Origin: UBA583 sp964429995
Lineage (GTDB): Archaea > Nanobdellota > Nanobdellia > Woesearchaeales > UBA583
Assembly (NCBI GenBank): GCA_964429995.1
Contig: CAYSDY010000011.1
Location: 1 to 23,917, forward strand
DNA: 23,917 nt
Direction of reading: 5' to 3'
The notes beneath the pieces are model-generated. The model was not told the origin of the DNA and ran no database searches. It was given only the letters and a program-made list of their open reading frames with translations. The position numbers and the translations under genes are program-made. Positions 23,386 to 23,917 of the stretch are shown here, one piece after another. Each line of letters begins with the position of its first letter. The first letter of the stretch is position 1.

Positions 23386-23589
23386 ATGGAAACTAATCAG
23401 TATTATGAAAAAATGTTAAGATTATTAAATAAAAAGGAATTAGATTTCAGCAAAAATATAAATAATTCTTAGTTATCCTTTATTAAAACTGATAATTTTA
23501 ATTTAAAAATATGTAATAATATTATTCGTTTAATTCAATTTTTGAAAGAAAATGATATAAACTTTTTGGTAGTGCGTCTAATTAACTGA
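23386..23589 (+). pseudogene. Small reading frame interrupted by one TAG
   Basis: An ATG 3 nt after the RloB-like stop opens 28 codons (beginning METNQYY) that end at TAG (23470-23472). The same frame continues for another 38 codons, ending ...FLVVRLIN before TGA at 23587. Both parts are hydrophilic/helical and of similar composition. It may be a decayed or TAG-containing third gene of the operon, or chance in AT-rich DNA. Not recognised. A further ATG overlaps the TGA (TGATG) and opens 27 codons (beginning MNICPDP) that stop at 23670-23672. Confidence 0.3.
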
Positions 23590-23653
23590 TGAATATCTGT
23601 CCAGATCCTTTATTAATAGAATGTTACAAAAAACCTATAAAACAAAAATCGCA

Positions 23654-23882
23654 AAATTTGAGTTATTTCTAGTAATAAATGATGGGATATTTATCACTCA
23701 AATTTTTTTACCGCAATTTTTGATCATTCCTTTGAATATTAAAGCACAGAGCAGTGGAGTATTCAAAGGAATAAATTTGGAATTGAACTTGTTCAATTAG
23801 GGCTTATAAGGGTTTTTTGATAACACTCTTCTGAGAATTTTTTGGGCTTTTTAAAATTCTTAAGGCTCCGTTCGGAGTTAAG
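23654..23882. repeat. Block of five consecutive inverted repeats
   Basis: This gene-free end of the window holds hairpin-forming repeats one after another. AAATTTGAGT/ACTCAAATTT is at 23654-23663/23696-23705 (10 bp). ATTCCTTTGAATA/TATTCAAAGGAAT is at 23726-23738/23760-23772 (13 bp, 21-nt loop). AATTGAAC/GTTCAATT is at 23781-23788/23791-23798. AGAATTTT/AAAATTCT is at 23834-23841/23853-23860. CTTAA and CTCCG pair with CGGAG and TTAAG at 23859-23882, with a GG bulge. They have different sequences, so this is not a repeat array. A structured RNA, terminator set or mobile-element end are all possible. Confidence 0.6.
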
Positions 23883-23917
23883 TAATATTTAACAAATATT
23901 TCTTAATTAATGAATTT

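Noticed and set aside
23470..23472. Pyrrolysine or other recoding at the TAG
   Set aside because: One TAG in an unrecognised frame is not evidence of recoding; other genes here end mostly in TAA and no pyrrolysine genes are in the window.
23739..23759. Group II intron domain V or retron-type msr from the AGCACAGAGCAGTGG loop
   Set aside because: No AGC triad/GAAA receptor arrangement and no reverse transcriptase gene is present in the window.
23654..23882. CRISPR array
   Set aside because: The stems differ in sequence; there is no repeated unit with regular spacers.
23859..23882. Second IS605-type right end at the right edge (GGCTCCGTTCGGAG hairpin)
   Set aside because: It lacks the GTAGTTCA-type end sequence after the hairpin and there is no TnpB-like tail codon series before it.

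Overview
The window is strongly AT-rich archaeal DNA. The evidence is a complete archaeal-type RNA polymerase cluster (rpoH, split rpoB'' and rpoB', split rpoA' and rpoA''), ribosomal proteins eS1 and archaeal-type uS15 next to rpoL, a tRNA-Tyr with an archaeal bulge-helix-bulge intron, and TATA boxes about 26 nt upstream of many start codons. Those boxes imply leaderless or very short-leader mRNAs. Small compact proteins, tight 1-2 nt gene junctions and the loss of the usual L30e/NusA/S12/S7 genes after rpoA'' suggest a DPANN-like lineage (for example Woesearchaeota/Pacearchaeota-like), but that placement is inference.

Layout. 1-54: the last codons of a probable TnpB gene and the right-end hairpin of an IS200/IS605-family element. 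148-1041 (+): a coiled-coil protein and a four-helix membrane protein, both unrecognised. 1025-4803 (-): CNNM/CorC-type membrane protein, alpha-glucan phosphorylase, and 2,3-bisphosphoglycerate-dependent phosphoglycerate mutase. 4870-6609 (-): a membrane-anchored protein with two thioredoxin-like domains plus a small membrane protein. 6671-8572 (-): a pilin-like secreted protein, a radical SAM enzyme and a DUF457/YdjM-type membrane hydrolase in one operon. 8634-15887 (-): the RNA polymerase operon. 15931-16244 (-): tRNA-Lys, tRNA-Asp and intron-containing tRNA-Tyr. 16245-16704: about 460 nt without protein genes, holding a strong TATA box followed by a candidate structured RNA. 16705-18414 (-): uS15, eS1, RpoL and a SecB-like protein. 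Then come O6-alkylguanine-DNA alkyltransferase, tRNA-Gln and a DUF234-type archaeal ATPase.

From about 20700 to the right edge the window changes to accessory, defence-like DNA. A DUF234 ATPase has a striking tandem palindromic operator at its start. Facing it are a beta-class adenine methyltransferase broken by a frameshift, then an AbiLi/RloA-like ATPase overlapping a RloB-like putative TOPRIM nuclease. Next is a small reading frame interrupted by one TAG, and finally about 230 nt packed with five consecutive inverted repeats that no gene explains.

Two modes of translation initiation are visible. First genes of transcription units mostly have the TATA box about 26 nt from the start codon and no Shine-Dalgarno, whereas two downstream genes (601 and 22897) have strong GGAGG-type sites. 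All assignments are from reading motifs by eye; no database search was run.
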